Origin: Kryptolebias marmoratus
Taxonomy: Eukaryota; Chordata; Actinopteri; Cyprinodontiformes; Rivulidae
Assembly (NCBI RefSeq): GCF_001649575.2
Contig: NC_051431.1
Span: forward strand, 24,208,079 to 24,272,078
DNA: 64,000 bases
Direction: 5' to 3'
Position 1 is the stretch's first letter. Every line of letters begins with the position of its first letter. Position numbers and translations under genes: made by a program. This document shows, in pieces, positions 10,705-24,514 of this stretch. The notes under the pieces were generated by a model that had not been told where the DNA came from, made no database searches, and saw only the letters and a list, made by a program, of their open reading frames with translations.

Positions 10705-12336
10705 AAAGGAGCCAAACTGAAACTGCTAAAAGCTTGGCTGATGGAATGTTACCTACGTATATCAAGAGTTGTATAAAGTTAGAAAAAGTACTTTTTGATG
10801 ACTTCAATTACAAAGAGGAATTTATCTTTTAAATATAATCAGAAGTGTTGCTTTTGAGGTTTGAAAAGTTGAGGAAAATGCTGCCGAAGTGAGAGCGTCT
10901 CAGATATTAAATAAAATTTAAAAAATAAAAACACAAGACGCTTCTTCCACTGTGGGTGATGTGAATTTGATCTCAACAGTTTGACCCAATCTGCTTCTCA
11001 TTGTTACATCCTGTTCATCCCGTCTTTTCTCGATTTTCCTCTCTTTGTTTTTGTAATCTTTAAAGGTAAGACTCTCTCAGGTTTGGCCAGTCGTCTCCGA
11101 TAGTAAACTGTGCTTCTGCTGGTACATTTCTCTCCCCGCTGAGTCTTACATTCATGATTATTTCATTCTTCCTGTCTGAGTCTCTTTGTACTGGACTTCT
11201 GTGTTCACCTCCCTGCGTCGGTCCTAAACGTTTGAGTGTAGCAGTGCTACAGTCGATAAAGAAAATCATTTTGAACATGATAGAACTATACCCTGTGTCT
11301 GAAGACAAATGAGGATTTATGAAATCTGGAATGTAGTGCATTGTTTCTCAGTCAGTCGCACAGTGTTGTACAGTCTTTTTTTTATCCTCTGAGTTGTTGA
11401 AGTTCCTCGCGTGTTTTTCTGGTGAAGATAAAGTCAAAACGACAGCTGTGTGCTATACCTTCCAGAGTGTCTGTGTGCTGGTTATCCTGAAGCGATTTTT
11501 CATGTGCCGCTGCCCTTGCGGTCGGGCATCGTAGCAAGAGAAACGAGCTACACAGTCGAGAGACGCCATCCGGACTCAACAGCAGAGGTGCAGGTGTGTG
11601 CGAGGACTAAAACCCCTCTGCTGTATACATACACCGCTCTGACATGTCACCATACACAGCTGGAGAGTGTGTGTTGTGGTTATTTGGTTCCTGTCACATG
11701 ATTCCCACAGTGCTTTGCCTTCTTTGCTGTTTAGTCACGCCTGTAAACTATCTGTCAAGTGAATTTTTCTTACTCTTTAAAAGTAGAAACAAACAAAATA
11801 TATGCAGGGCTAAAAAAACCAATAACAACATGCTCCTGGAACACTGCTTAAGATGTAGGACTTTTAAGTACACATAAGTTGTTAGAATAAAAAATACAAT
11901 ACAATAAATAAAATAGTTTTGGCCATAAATCTCTACTATTGGTCAGTGAGTCTTTTGGGTCCGGTCCTTTCAGGCATCCAAACATCTGTGCTTTGCTTAG
12001 ATCAGCATCAGTTCTTTAAATCCTGCCTCTCCACACATGTTGCAAAGCCCCACAAAAGAAATCAAGCAAGACCTCCAAAATAATCGCATGGAGTTGGAAT
12101 GCTTCTGAGTGGAGTCCCCTTTTAAAGAAAGAAACCACCGGACTGTGTCGCCCCCGCCGCCGCAGTGCTCCTCTCATGCAGTGTATCCAGGGAATCAAAG
12201 AAGGAAGCGTGAAGCCGGAGCAGAGAGGTAAACACGTGAAGGAGAGGCAGTTGACAGGTGGACTGAAGGGATTCAGTTCATCAGGTTGAAAGAGCCAGAG
12301 ACCTGATTTTCAGATTGCAACACGGCAAACTGCTGT
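10705..12336. other. 3' flank of numbl, no gene seen
   Basis: No frame has recognisable domains. An A-rich stretch lies near 11887-11915. Part of it could be extended numbl 3' UTR if the polyadenylation signal at 12337-12342 is skipped. Confidence 0.5.
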
Positions 12337-12342
12337 TTTATT
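12337..12342 (-). terminator. Candidate numbl polyadenylation signal
   Basis: TTTATT on the plus strand is AATAAA on the numbl strand, 164 nt beyond the stop codon, followed by a somewhat GT-rich stretch (gccgtgttgc). The short 3' UTR is an inference; longer forms are possible. Confidence 0.4.
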
Positions 12343-12505
12343 CTCCATCTCACATGGGAGCAAAAAGAAAGAAATTTCCATCATTGTAGCACTGACTCCT
12401 ATGAAAAGGTTGAAGCAAATTGCATCCCATTTAAACAAAGATGTTGGAATTAGTTCCTGACTTCCTTGGGTTTTAACTCCAGAGCTTTGAGATCCTGAAT
12501 CCGGC

Positions 12506-13644
12506 TCAGAGCTCAATCTCAAAAGTCTTTTGCAGATTGTTGGAAAACGGGTTGGCGGTGACAGCTGGTGCCTTGTTCTCTGCCGCCTGAGGGGCTGGTT
12601 TGGTCTCCAGCGCCGCCCACTTGGCTTCAAAACGGTCATCGTCTTGGGTGTTGCTAGCTGCCGGAGCTGTTAGCTGGCTGCCCTCTGGAGGCCAGCTGCT
12701 ACCGCCACCGCTGCTCCCAGTAGTGCCTGAGGTCCCGTTCTGGAGGGTCGTTGTTGCGCCGCTGTGTGGTGGGAGGCCATTGATGGATGTTGATAGTGGC
12801 GGAGTGGAGGAAAATGAAGCTGTGGGGAACCCTGCAGATGCACCAGGTGCTCCTGGATAGGAATGGTGCTGTCCGACTGTTCCTAGCGCCCCCACTTTGG
12901 ACGCTGCTGCAGTCGATCCCATGGCTCCACCCGTGCCTGATGAGCCTGTGGCGGTGCAGAAGGCGTTGGCCACCATTTGCGATGGTGTGATGCCCACCAC
13001 AGGCACACTGGCATTGGGATAGGTCATACTACTGGCCAGACCAGGCATGTAGGTCTGCATGGGCATGAAAGCAGGTTGGACCGGCTGGCTGGCAAACATT
13101 CCCACGGGAGCTGGGGTGGTATCAAAAGCCAGAGGGAACGGCTGCATGGAGCTCGGAAGGGAACCAGGGGGTCCAGATAGAGAAGGTTGAATCATGGGGG
13201 CACCGGACATGCTCGGACCTGACATGGTAGGGATGGACATGGATGGAAGAGACATCGGGGGACCCGACACTGGAGGACCTGGTATTAGGGGAACAGATGA
13301 TATTGACATGGGTGGAAGGGGCATTGGGACTTGACCAGGAAGAGCAGAGGGGCCTGAGATAAGTGGTTTGCACAAGGTGCCGAGGGGCATGGGGACAGTG
13401 GAGACCGGGGCAGCTGACATGGCTGCTTGAGTGGATATGTGGTGACTGGTCACTGAAGGTGGCCCAGGTATGGTGGGGATGATGGGGCCTGGAGGGGGTG
13501 TCTGTTGGGCTTTGACAGCCTTAGATACTTCCTCCAACCATCTCTCAGCCTCTGAAGGCGTGCGTTTGTGTCCACTCTGCATCATCATGGAAACCGGTGG
13601 AGGAGAGTGGAGGGAAGATTCTGGCTGAACCCAGGCTGAGGTAG
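12506..13644 (-). CDS. numbl: numbl last coding exon (residues 359-737)
   Basis: The acceptor is ttatattccag preceded by a T/C-rich tract, and the exon opens in phase 1. It encodes [24 protein letters not shown], then a Pro/Ser/Met-rich low-complexity region at residues about 434-525 (13145-13420). [17 protein letters not shown], a Gly/Ser-rich stretch, [13 protein letters not shown] and the final [15 protein letters not shown] follow, and the stop TGA is at 12506-12508. NPF is the EH-domain ligand. The usual DPF adaptin-binding motif reads DRF here (residues 695-697). The polyglutamine run of mammals after KAQQ is absent. Confidence 0.95.
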
Positions 13645-15366
13645 CTGGAATATAAGGGGGGGAAAAAAAGTTTTATAAAGTGGTACCACCTCACCATCAC
13701 AGAGTAAGGTTCAGAACACCAATATGTCACAATCAGTTTGATTTAGTCCTCACCGTGCATTGACGCAGGAGGTGGAGGCAGAATGGGAGGCACAGTGCAA
13801 GCCGGTGGGTCATTAGCACACATAGACGGGTTGGAGAAGAGCTCATCCGATGGCTTCGTGAAGGAGGCGTTGATCTGGCAGCACAGGGCATTAATACTAC
13901 TGTCACCCTCACCTGGTAGGCCCATGTCCATCTCTAGTACTAGCAAGAAAGGAAAACACAGAGGGTTGGTGGAAGAAAGTAAAGAGAGAAAGTGGGATGG
14001 GATAAGAAGAGGAGTGAGGGGTGAGACAAACAGAGAGAGGGGAAGCAATAGTCCTAGTTAGCATCAAAGTCAGAGAAAGTAGAACAAAAGAAAAGCCTAT
14101 CATGATGTCAGAAATACAAGTTTTTCTGTTCCAGCATGGTTTCCTAATGCCAGCATTTCACTTGGCTTTGACTGTTGGAGACTAGTTGGCAACTCAAAAT
14201 GACATAAAAATAGGCAAATTCCTCAGTTGGAGTCTAAGCGTTTTTGACTAAGAGACCAGCAAGCCATGTGGATGTGTTTTGTCAGTTTTTGAAAATCACA
14301 ACCTATTTTCATGTGCATGGCCTGCAAAACTATCCATGCACATTATGTTGTGCCTACCTCTGCCCACATCTTACCTACTGTGTACCCATATTGGCAGCTG
14401 ACCATACGTCTAAGATTTAAACTGCTGGTGTGCACTTTCCAAATGAAGATAAACAGGTCTGGACCATTTTTCTTAATTCATCGTTTATTCTTGACATGGT
14501 TAGACCTGGACATTTGAGGCTGACACTCCAGAATCGCAGCAACTAAATTGAGAAGGGTTCGAGATGGTTTTGAGACACCGGCGATGACTCTGACTATTTT
14601 GAGGGAAAAATCTGTCTCGCAGATTTTCCGAACACGCTCAAAAGCCGAGTGACAAAACTGCGAGGACCTGGAACTCATGTGGGGAAACAGAACGTTTCAA
14701 GACATTTTGGGAGCTCCATTGCAAATTGCCTTTCACAATTTGTCGCTGAAAGCCGCAGCCAAGTGAGATTCTGACTTAATCAGGACTTATTGACAAGTGA
14801 AAGAGATTTAAAGGGTGTAGGATCACGTGATGTGCCTCTGAGTCGATTTTACACGATTTTAAACCTACTGTAACTGATTGGCAAGAGATAAAGATATTAA
14901 AAATATAACCTGTCGTTCCTTGCTCTTTTTCTTATTTGGTTTCTTTCTTCAAAAACTCAGAAAAGCTGCTACCAAAATGTGGATGAATGAAGACATGAAG
15001 AAAAATGAAGACGTTATAACAAATCAAAGCTGGAAGGCTTTGATTTGTCTTAATTTTATTTGCCTACATGTGCATGTTGGTGAATGAAGATGAAGTGGGA
15101 ATTCAGACTAAACAAAATGAATACAACTTTGCGCAGAAAGGCTTATTGTAAGGCAAACCCTGCTGCTGTGTCTCTAAGCCCACTCTTTGAATTTGAACGT
15201 ATATCTCTTTAAACCGACACACGCCTTGAGTTGTATTGACGGGAGCAGAAGGTGCCGGAAGCATGTGTAAGGTTTGTGTTTCACAAAGACTGACACTGGG
15301 TTCCAGCTATTTTTCTCTTCTAGCCACAAGAGTTCAGATGTGCTTAAAGAATCACATATGTCTGTG

Positions 15367-15409
<43 letters not shown>

Positions 15410-18400
15410 TTATCCTCTGTGCACTGGCAGGTTGAGGAGGACTTGCTGAAGGCTAACTAGGATAGCTGATTGACCGCACAAATCAATACAAACATTGTTC
15501 AGAAAGTCACACGGGAGAAAGGAAGCAGCAGACCTGGCTGCTGCCATTGAGCGAGTGTGTCTTTGTGTATCAGCACAGTGTGCACACTGTGGGATTCAAA
15601 CGGCATCGCATCCACCACTGAAAACATGTTGGATACATATGCTCAACTCTCCTCATCTCTGATAATAACTATAATCATCACGTTGCTCCTGCAGCACCAC
15701 ACTGAGTTCTGTTTATGTACTCAACAACCTGTGAGGGCTGAGTGGTTCATAAAAATATGCAAACCTACAAAAGCAAACAAATACGTGCAAAGCTCTCGGA
15801 GATCCACAGAAAGAATTGTTTTCTGTCTCGCCCCATTTTGCCACGCATTCACTGAGACGCAGGCATGATTAAACTGAATACCTACAAGAAGAAGAAAAAA
15901 AAAGCAGGTTTATATGGTAATAAGATTACCCTGACCCCTTCCGACAAGGGTCGGCAGTGATACGCTGAAGCCAAATGGAAAATGTAATAAAGCTCAGACA
16001 GATAACCGCGACGCAAGAGGAATGCTGAGCCTCCGTGTGCTCGTTGTGTTTGTGTAGAGAGTCAGCAGCAGCGTCTCTCGATTCCTTCTGGAATAACAAG
16101 GAGTACTCAAAATAGAAAAAATAATTAAAACATGCCAGAGAGATATGTAATATAATTATACCGAGGGGCGTTTTGATATTAAAGAAGATAAACTGTGCCT
16201 GTTTGACACAATTTCCAGAAGTCTGATTGAAATGTCTGATGTGGTTTGATCAAAATAGAAAAATACAACAGGGCTAGAGTACGAAAGCTGTCTTGTTTTG
16301 CTTGTCTGATATTTGTGCTGTTTTCTGTGCGACAAATCTTAGGTGTAGTGAAACGCTCAAGTCTTTCCCCTTCTCCTCCAGGGCACCTGTTTCAAAATGC
16401 CTAAAAACACACAAACAACAGCAACCCTTATCCTTCAATAAAGCCTTCTGTATGCAAAGTGACCGTTCACAACACATACCGCAGACAGAGTGCAGACCAG
16501 AATGTAACGCTTCTCTCATCTGAAGTTTGGTCCCAGTTAATAATGATCCAACTTTTCTTGTTGAAAGTCATGCACTGAACTGGAATATGTTTAAAAAAAA
16601 CAGCACCACAGATATAAACTCTCATTTTCATAATGTGCCGCAGATCAATGCATGAGTTCAAACTGTAATAGTGTAACAGCAAGTCAGACAGTAAAACACG
16701 TATCGGCTCTGTGAACGTGGGCCCATTCCTCTGAGCTTTGTCTTGCTTTTACAGGATAATTTAAACAACACTTCAGCATCATTCAGTGGTCCATTCAGTG
16801 AGAAAGTTAAAAATGGAAATACTCAACATGTGTCTGAGAAAAAGGAAAACAAATCAGAGGACTATAATGAGCAAGTTGTGATTAAAAAGATACACTAAGT
16901 AAAGTACCGCCAGGCCACTGTTAGTTTTTTGTTTGTATGAAATATTCAGTAAACTCTGTGATGGCATTTGACAGTTAATGGCAAAAAAAATGCAATAGTA
17001 AAAAAAAAAGTTTCCGAGGTTACAGTGAATGCAGCGTGACTTGAAGAAAAAGTTGGAAGAAGAAAAGATCAAGAGTCTGGATTTCTTTGATTCTGAACTT
17101 GAGAAAGAATCTATAAAAAAAGGAGGTTGTGTTAAAGTTTTTGAGTTGACTGAGTACAGATACTCGAATATATGCTAATAAATCTTGAAAGAACTTTTTA
17201 AAATGACATACAGATGAATTAAATTTACATATGAGCAGTGTGAATTACAGTATGCGAGAGCTGTCGTGGATTCATTTAAATCAAAAATCTAAAAACAAAA
17301 CAGAGCTGCTTGTGCATTAGTGACTTTTTCTTTGGACAGCTGTCCTGCTTGGCAGAGGTTTATATTATACGGCATTATTACTGTATGAACTAACATGGCA
17401 TCAGTTAAGACACTGAAAAATCATTTTTACACAGCCACCAAAGCAGAAACTATTACTTAAAACTTATCCTGCAACTTCTCCCCGTAAGTTCCACGTTTGA
17501 AGGCTTTTAATTTAGGAAACTAAGGTTATTGAGGGCAGGATGTCAGCAGGTGTCCTCACTTGTCAACATGTGTGAGTGTCTGTTCACAAGTGTCTCGACT
17601 CACCAGGGTTCTTGGCCTGGAAGTCTGTCTTGCGTTGCAGTGTGGATGGCAGGTCGTTGAGGCGGAGCGACAGCTGTCTCTTGAAGGGAGAGTTCTTCTG
17701 GCTCAGAGCTGGAAATCCCCTAAAGGAGCCCTGGCGCACCAGCTGCTCGATGGGCGCGTGGCGGCGAGGGATGGCGTGAGGCCCGCCTGGTTCTGGGCGC
17801 TCCATTGGAGACGCTGCCCCCTCGGGCGGGGAGGCGGCGCCTGGTGGGAGGGCTGGGATGGCAGAGGGCTGATCTGGAGGGAGGGGTTGGCCACAGGGAT
17901 GCAATGATTCGTGCTCTTATAATCAATAAATAATGAGTGATACTCTGTAGTCTGCTGGTTATGAATGTGCTTCCCATTAAAGGTTTTTGAGATATTATTT
18001 CTGACTCAGATGTGAACAGCTCTCCTACCTTTCTTCTTATCCTGCAGCTTCTCGTCTCGCTCGCTGCTGCTGCCCTGCTGGCTGGAGGACGAGTTGATGC
18101 GGAAGGAGCCCTCACGCACAAATGAGGTGCGACTGGCATCAAACGAAGCCGTCACGCCACACTCCTTCTCCCTGCGCTGCTTCCTCTCCAGGCAGGCGGC
18201 AAAGGCACAGCCAACTGCGTGGCTCAGCCTCTCCCCCTGGTCCACAAACAAAAACATCACTTTTAATTTCCTGCAACAGCCCAAGAGCTGTAAAGCCCAA
18301 CGAGTTCTTTGGACAGTGTTATCATTCAAGGATCGTTTCAACTACCACTGACAGTGGTTATCAAACTGTTGGGTCCAACTTTCAGGGGGGCACTGAGTCA

Positions 18401-21400
18401 TTACTCCTATTTATTTTAATTTCTGGGCCTAGGAATTTCAAGCGGAACTAAAGTTTAGATGATACGCTGGTTTCAACATTGTTTACTCAGTGTGTCCAAT
18501 GGTGTACGTGGACGGAAAAAAGTCTGCATCAAATTAAAGATGAGATGGAAGATAACCTTTCTGTTGGAATTACAATGAATGGAAAAGGATAAAAAAAAAG
18601 ACCAGCTTGTGTGTCTGAAAACTCTGAGTTGACTGTATGAAGTTTAATGAAAGGTCTGACAGCCACTGCTTTCTGTTAGGTGAAAGATGGTAATTTATTA
18701 CAAACAAACATGATCTGATTATTGATTGCTTTAATTAATTAGGATTAGGATGTAAATCTCTCATGTAGTCAAGCCTAAACGTGACTACACACAACTTTAA
18801 AAGCAACCAAGTTCCTGCAATGTTCTCCTCCAAATCTCACGTGTGTACCTGTTCAGAGTCGGCCATGACAGCCACAGGACTTACAGCTGAACATGTAGAG
18901 ATGTGGAAAGTGTGTCGAGGAAACAGAGGCAGACAGAGATGGGCAGATAACCCCACAGACTCCTGGTTAATCCCCTTTTCTAATCCCACAGATTTGTGCT
19001 CTATTCTCTTCCGTCCACATTATTAATCCAACCCTCAGATTAAGCTCATGTAACCAAGAAGCACTATTTAAACCAGACTGAATCATAGCTTTACTTTTTT
19101 ACTTTGTAACAAGTTTTTATTGCTTCTGTTATTACTATTATACATTTAGTATTAACATAACTTGACTTTATACTGCTTGTATTGTGACAGCCCATAGATT
19201 TCAACTGAGGTTTGAAACTATCTAGCTCAACTGCAGTTATACTTAATACTTAATCTTTTTTTCATCTATAATACATGTTTTTATTACTATTTTATAACTC
19301 TGACACTAATAACTAATAACTGAGTACTTACTGCAATGCAACCAACACCATATAAAACAAACAAAAGAAGCAAAAATGTCAAAAAACACTCACAGAGTCT
19401 TTCAGAGCCATGAAGCAGTGGCACATCCAACGTCGGGTGGTTCCATCTCTGCAGATATAGGAGAAGGCCTTGTCGTAGTTACGGTCAGGAGCGCAGAATG
19501 AAACCTTCTCTATGGTCTGGTCCACAATGAGGTCCTGAGAGAGGCAGGCACAGGAAACAAGACAGGACAAGACAAGAAACAAGCAGAAACTAATCAGGTG
19601 GGATTACATTAGATCAAAGAAAAACCAGAAACGTAAAAGAAAAGAGTCACTAAAACTGCATTCGATTTAACAAGGAGCAAATTAGCTCAAAGACTGATTC
19701 ACAATGCACTTACAGACATAAAAGTTAAGTATCGAGATGAGATGGTGGAAATTAAATATATACTGCACATGTTGAAAGGTCATATGTGCCTGTACTGTAT
19801 AGTGATAACAATATCAGATCAAATGGATAACATAGTTATCAGTAAAGGGACACTGCAGTAGGGTGTGGCTCCCCCTCAGGTCAGGATACAAGCAGCAGTT
19901 TGGTGAGTCATGCAGTCATTGTATCCTCGCCTGCAGCAAGTCAGTCCACAGCTGTTGTAGCTGTCCTTAAAGATCAATTCAGAGTAGACATCCAAGCTGA
20001 TTCCATACATGTTCGACTGAGGAAAGATTAAGGGACCTGGCTGACAAGAGGAGGACTCATTCTGCTGCTGCAGACTGTAGACAAATGTTGTCTTGTTAAA
20101 AGACTGTACTGGGGTCCAGTCTTAGGTGGGGTAAGACGTGGATGCTGGAGGACACTAACAAAGCAATGTGCCATCAGGGTCCCCCAAAGAGGTGACCTGA
20201 AGTCCTGCTCTATGGCTCCTCTCACCACAGTGCCAGGAGTAACGTTGGTGCGTCTCTCTACAGAACTGACAAGATCTGTCTTCTCCCCTCAGCATTGCTA
20301 CACACTCACATGATGATCATCTATAAAAATACAGAACCAAGCGTAACCTCTGAAAACAATTCGACTCCACTTGGCATCAATCCACTCTTTTCAGTTATGG
20401 CAGCACTCCAAACACAGCGGCCTGTGCTCTGGTGTTAACAGCACTATATGCAAAGTAGGAGGTAGTGTATTGTAGTCTGATACAATGCTGGATGACATGG
20501 GGTGTTGTAAAGAGTCCAATACTTGTGTCCAGATGGCTGGCACAGATGCCATGGGCTTCTGTAAGACTTTGTGCACAATACAAGAACCCTTCATTGGTTT
20601 GGTCTGTTCTGGGCAACTGGAACCACACACGTGGGCGCCCTTACGTACCCATTGGCTTAAATAAGACCAGTGGCGTCCGTGCACCCCACATGATACAACC
20701 AAACCAAAAGGCATCCTCTGCACTCACTATTTTGACTGACTGTTGGACATTCCAGCAACTGCCTGATAACACAATCAGTCCACTCCTTATGCCACCACTC
20801 CTGCTCTCTGGTAACAGGTTTGGATGCGCCAGCTCCTTGCGAATCAAATCATTTACCTACTGCTCACTGGTCCAAACAGATGGTTGAAATCAAACCACTT
20901 CTTATGGGTGCTTAATGTTTTGGGGTTTTTTGTCAGTGAGTGTATTTGGCATGCTGCTCATTTAATCCCAAAACCCATAGCCACAACCAGCCTCACCCCC
21001 ACCACCGTCCTACCTTCTCTCCCTCCAACATATTTTCAAATCCACTTATGACAGAAAAGACACTAACTACCAGCTAATGACACCGACCCTCTTTTAATCT
21101 CTGGGATGTCTCTCCGCTGCTGAGCCTTCCTACTATAAAAGGGTTATTCAGCTGGCCTCAGTGTCTCCAGTCCCTATAGATGAAACCAAGCGGGGCCCCG
21201 GTCTTTCTCTGTGTACATTAAGGGGGCCCCCGGCTCACCGCTTTTGACTCGCACTCAAAAACAGAAAGAGAAGGAAAACATGAGGCGAGAGGGAGAAGAA
21301 AGGCGACGGGGTTCACACACTCATCCGCACACTTCCTTCCTCTCTTTCAGCGCTGGAGAGAACAAAAAGAGGGGAGGATGAAGAGAGAGGAAGAGGCAGA

Positions 21401-24400
21401 GAAGGAGGACGGGAAAGGAAGAGAAAGGATGGAGGGATGTGAGGAGGATGAGAAGGAAAACTAAGTCTATTCAATAAGGGCCAATTAGTGAATCAAAGGG
21501 GATGCTGGTACCAAGGTGAAAGGCTGAGCAGAGACCACTGTGTGAGTCTGGGTTTTCGTACTTGCTGCTGTAAACACATAAAGCTGTAGTAGGTTGTTTT
21601 CTATGCATTAACATTCTGTATGTAGTTGGAGTGTGCGCGTCAGTCTCCATTTTTGTCTCAGCAAAAGGAAGAAAACAGCACTGCGGTACACTTTGTGACT
21701 CGGGCTGTCATCAACACAGAAACATCTCTCTGCTTTGAGCACAAACAAGCTGCTGAATTGGACAAAAAAAAAGAGTTCCCATTTCGTTCCGTGGATGGTG
21801 TACGGAGAAAATCCTGCAAAGCTGTTGTAATCCATATGCATAAATCAACCACTGCCTCACAGTTACAGAGAATGGGAATGGCTCTGAATAAGGGCCGTGT
21901 GGGTTTTAATAAGAGCACTCTGAATGATTCATAGATGGCTGAAGAAAGATGATGAAGAGGCTCTAAGAAAAAAAAGGAGGGCATTAATAAGGGTCATAAT
22001 TGCTGGATGTCTAGAAATATTTGAATTTCTTACATCCACATTCATTAGAAAAAAAATTATTAGGTGTTTTTTTTTTTTTTTTTATGTATTCACCATGCAA
22101 ACAGATTAGCCTCCATTCAGTCCGTCTGGTTATCTTACAAATGCAGAATCAGTTTTCATTTCCTCTCCTGCGAACAATGCGTAATTGTTAAACATCTCAC
22201 CGGCCTGTTGCTTTATCTGTATGATTATTACTGATGAGCCAAGGCTGAAAAGTTCATTTATTGTGACAATAAACAAACAAATGTGCATCTGAAACCTATG
22301 CTGCAACAGGAGTGAAAGCGAATCAAAACAATGAGCTGAAAGACAATAAATCTATATTTTGGTGGGAGCTCATTACTGTGAGTAACACATTTCATGAATG
22401 CCATAATCTCCAGGGTATTGGTTTGTGTAAAGTATATATTACATCAGCTTTAACCTTGGTATGCTTCATACTAAGGTTGCTGTTCCTAGTTCATGCGACA
22501 GATGTCACGTTTTGTGTCTTTATTCCTTCATCTTACATATGCACATCTGCCTTGAATTTTGGTTTGTTGAGATCTGTGGCTGTAAGAAAATACCATCACA
22601 ACATGACATCTTCATGTAGGTGAACCTTTAGCAAACACAATGTGATCTCCAGGAACGCCAAGTTGTCACAGATTTATTGGTCAGGTTAAAATAATTCTGC
22701 TGCATGAACAAGGCAACTTTGAAATGTCACACTTAATAACTCATATATGACTTAATAATGAAAGCTATGTAGCAGTAACCCAACAATAATCTCATGTTAC
22801 ACTACACAAATGCTCTTTTGGCACTGCCACAATGTTGTGGTGTACTTGTTGTGCTTTTATGTGTAATAGGCACTGACACTGATCGCCTTTCTTAGGGTAG
22901 TATCTCACTGAGCTGCGGCTGTTGCAAAGTAGTTTGCGGATAGCATTTGAGAGGGAGTTTCCAAAATGTCTTGAAATGTTCAAGGGGGTTCTCAGTTTCT
23001 TCGAGTGAGGCGTAGAGTATATTTGCAGAAAAGGCAAACTAGTTGCAGAGTTTTTACAGACATCTAAACTGTCTCAAATCAGTCTCAATTTAGTTTCCGT
23101 AATTATAGAGCGCTAGAGCGGCATTCTGACACCTTTTTTGACAGAAAATATACAGAGGCTACAGTCCCAAATGTCCGGGTCTGACTGGTCCAAATCTGCC
23201 CATTTTAATTTGAAAAGTGTACTCCAGTAGATTAAATCATAAACGCAGGGGCAGCTGCAAAAATTGAATAATCTGGGTGGAGGTGGGCAACAAAATAATG
23301 TACATGGCCTAAAATACTGTTTTACAAGTTGTAAACACAAAAAGTGGCTACGATTTGCAAATCACCAAATGCGGCCGCATGGCACACTGTTCGCAAACAC
23401 CCAGGATTCAGGGAGACTGCTTTAGAAAATGTTCCCATTTTCATCCAGCTTTATCACAATTTTCAGTCACCAGCTCATCTCCAACAGTTGCAACCAGTGA
23501 GATATGCCCTCAGTCTCGTTAAAACTGCGTACCAGTGGTGACTTCCTTTGTTTTGGGGCTATATACTGCGTAAATAAGATTTTGTTCACAACGCCTTGGA
23601 GTTGCTGTTGTATACATGTTACGTTGCGGGAGTACATGTAGTCCCGTGAGTGTACCATTTACATACTGTGTCCTGTTACATATTATGTGCTATAAAAAGT
23701 GTAAAACCAACATTTTCTGCTTGGCATTTATTTCACAAACATGGACCTGGAGAAAGGTTCATTTGCAAGTTGCTATTGTGGACTTTCCTTTGATACAAGG
23801 AGAACAGAATGAAATATCTCAGAGCAGGGCAACAAAGAGCACCAGTCAAAAGAAGACCCAGAGAATGGTGGGTAAGACCATGGCTAGGTACTGACAGAAA
23901 GCTGAACATTACCACAGGCTCATGGAAGAACTGAGACAAGAAGAAGCTGTAAGTTTCCCACCGTTCGACCAACACTACAGGAACACATCTTGAACGTTAA
24001 ATGTCCCAGGACTTGACTTTTTTTTACCAAATACAAAACAGTGTGGCAGAACCATTAAAATGATTAAGAACCAGAGTTTTTGCTTAACACACATTTGACC
24101 ACAACACAGAGGTTCACATGCAACCATGTTTAAAAGCCTCTGGAGAACACTGACGATAACATGGCAAGAGACAGATCAGGTTTACGCGATTATAAAGGTA
24201 AAAGGAGAAGGGCGATTAGATCAAAAGGGAAAAAAGGAGCGGGATTAGGGAGTTGGAAAAGTGAGGTCATGTGAGTGGTGTCGAAACAAAAAAGGCCATT
24301 TTCTTTAGGCTTTGTGTCTCTCTGCTGTTTTTTATTCTGCTCAGCCGTCAATAGAGCCACAGCTTTCTGCACTCACTGGAGGAGGCCTCCCATGTTGCCA

Positions 24401-24483
24401 GACACCCCGAAGTGAAAGTGTGTGTCTGTGTTTACTTGATCTTCTTTGCCCCACTAAGCAACTTTAGCAAACATTCCTGACTT

Positions 24484-24514
<31 letters not shown>

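Larger units (their letters stand above)
13934..17603 (-). other. numbl intron with repeats
   Basis: Contains the family B fragment at 14520-14775 and the TG microsatellite at 15369-15407. The remainder is AT-rich unique sequence with no exon that I can support. Short frames here (for example 15557-15868 plus) have no recognisable domain. Confidence 0.7.

Noticed and set aside
12506..13644. Gene could be numb and not numbl
   Set aside because: [40 protein letters not shown] and SQMVANAFC follow NUMBL, and the NUMB PTB insert is absent.
18360..18480. Possible hAT element starting cagtggttatcaaac
   Set aside because: No matching inverted right end or 8-bp duplication nearby.
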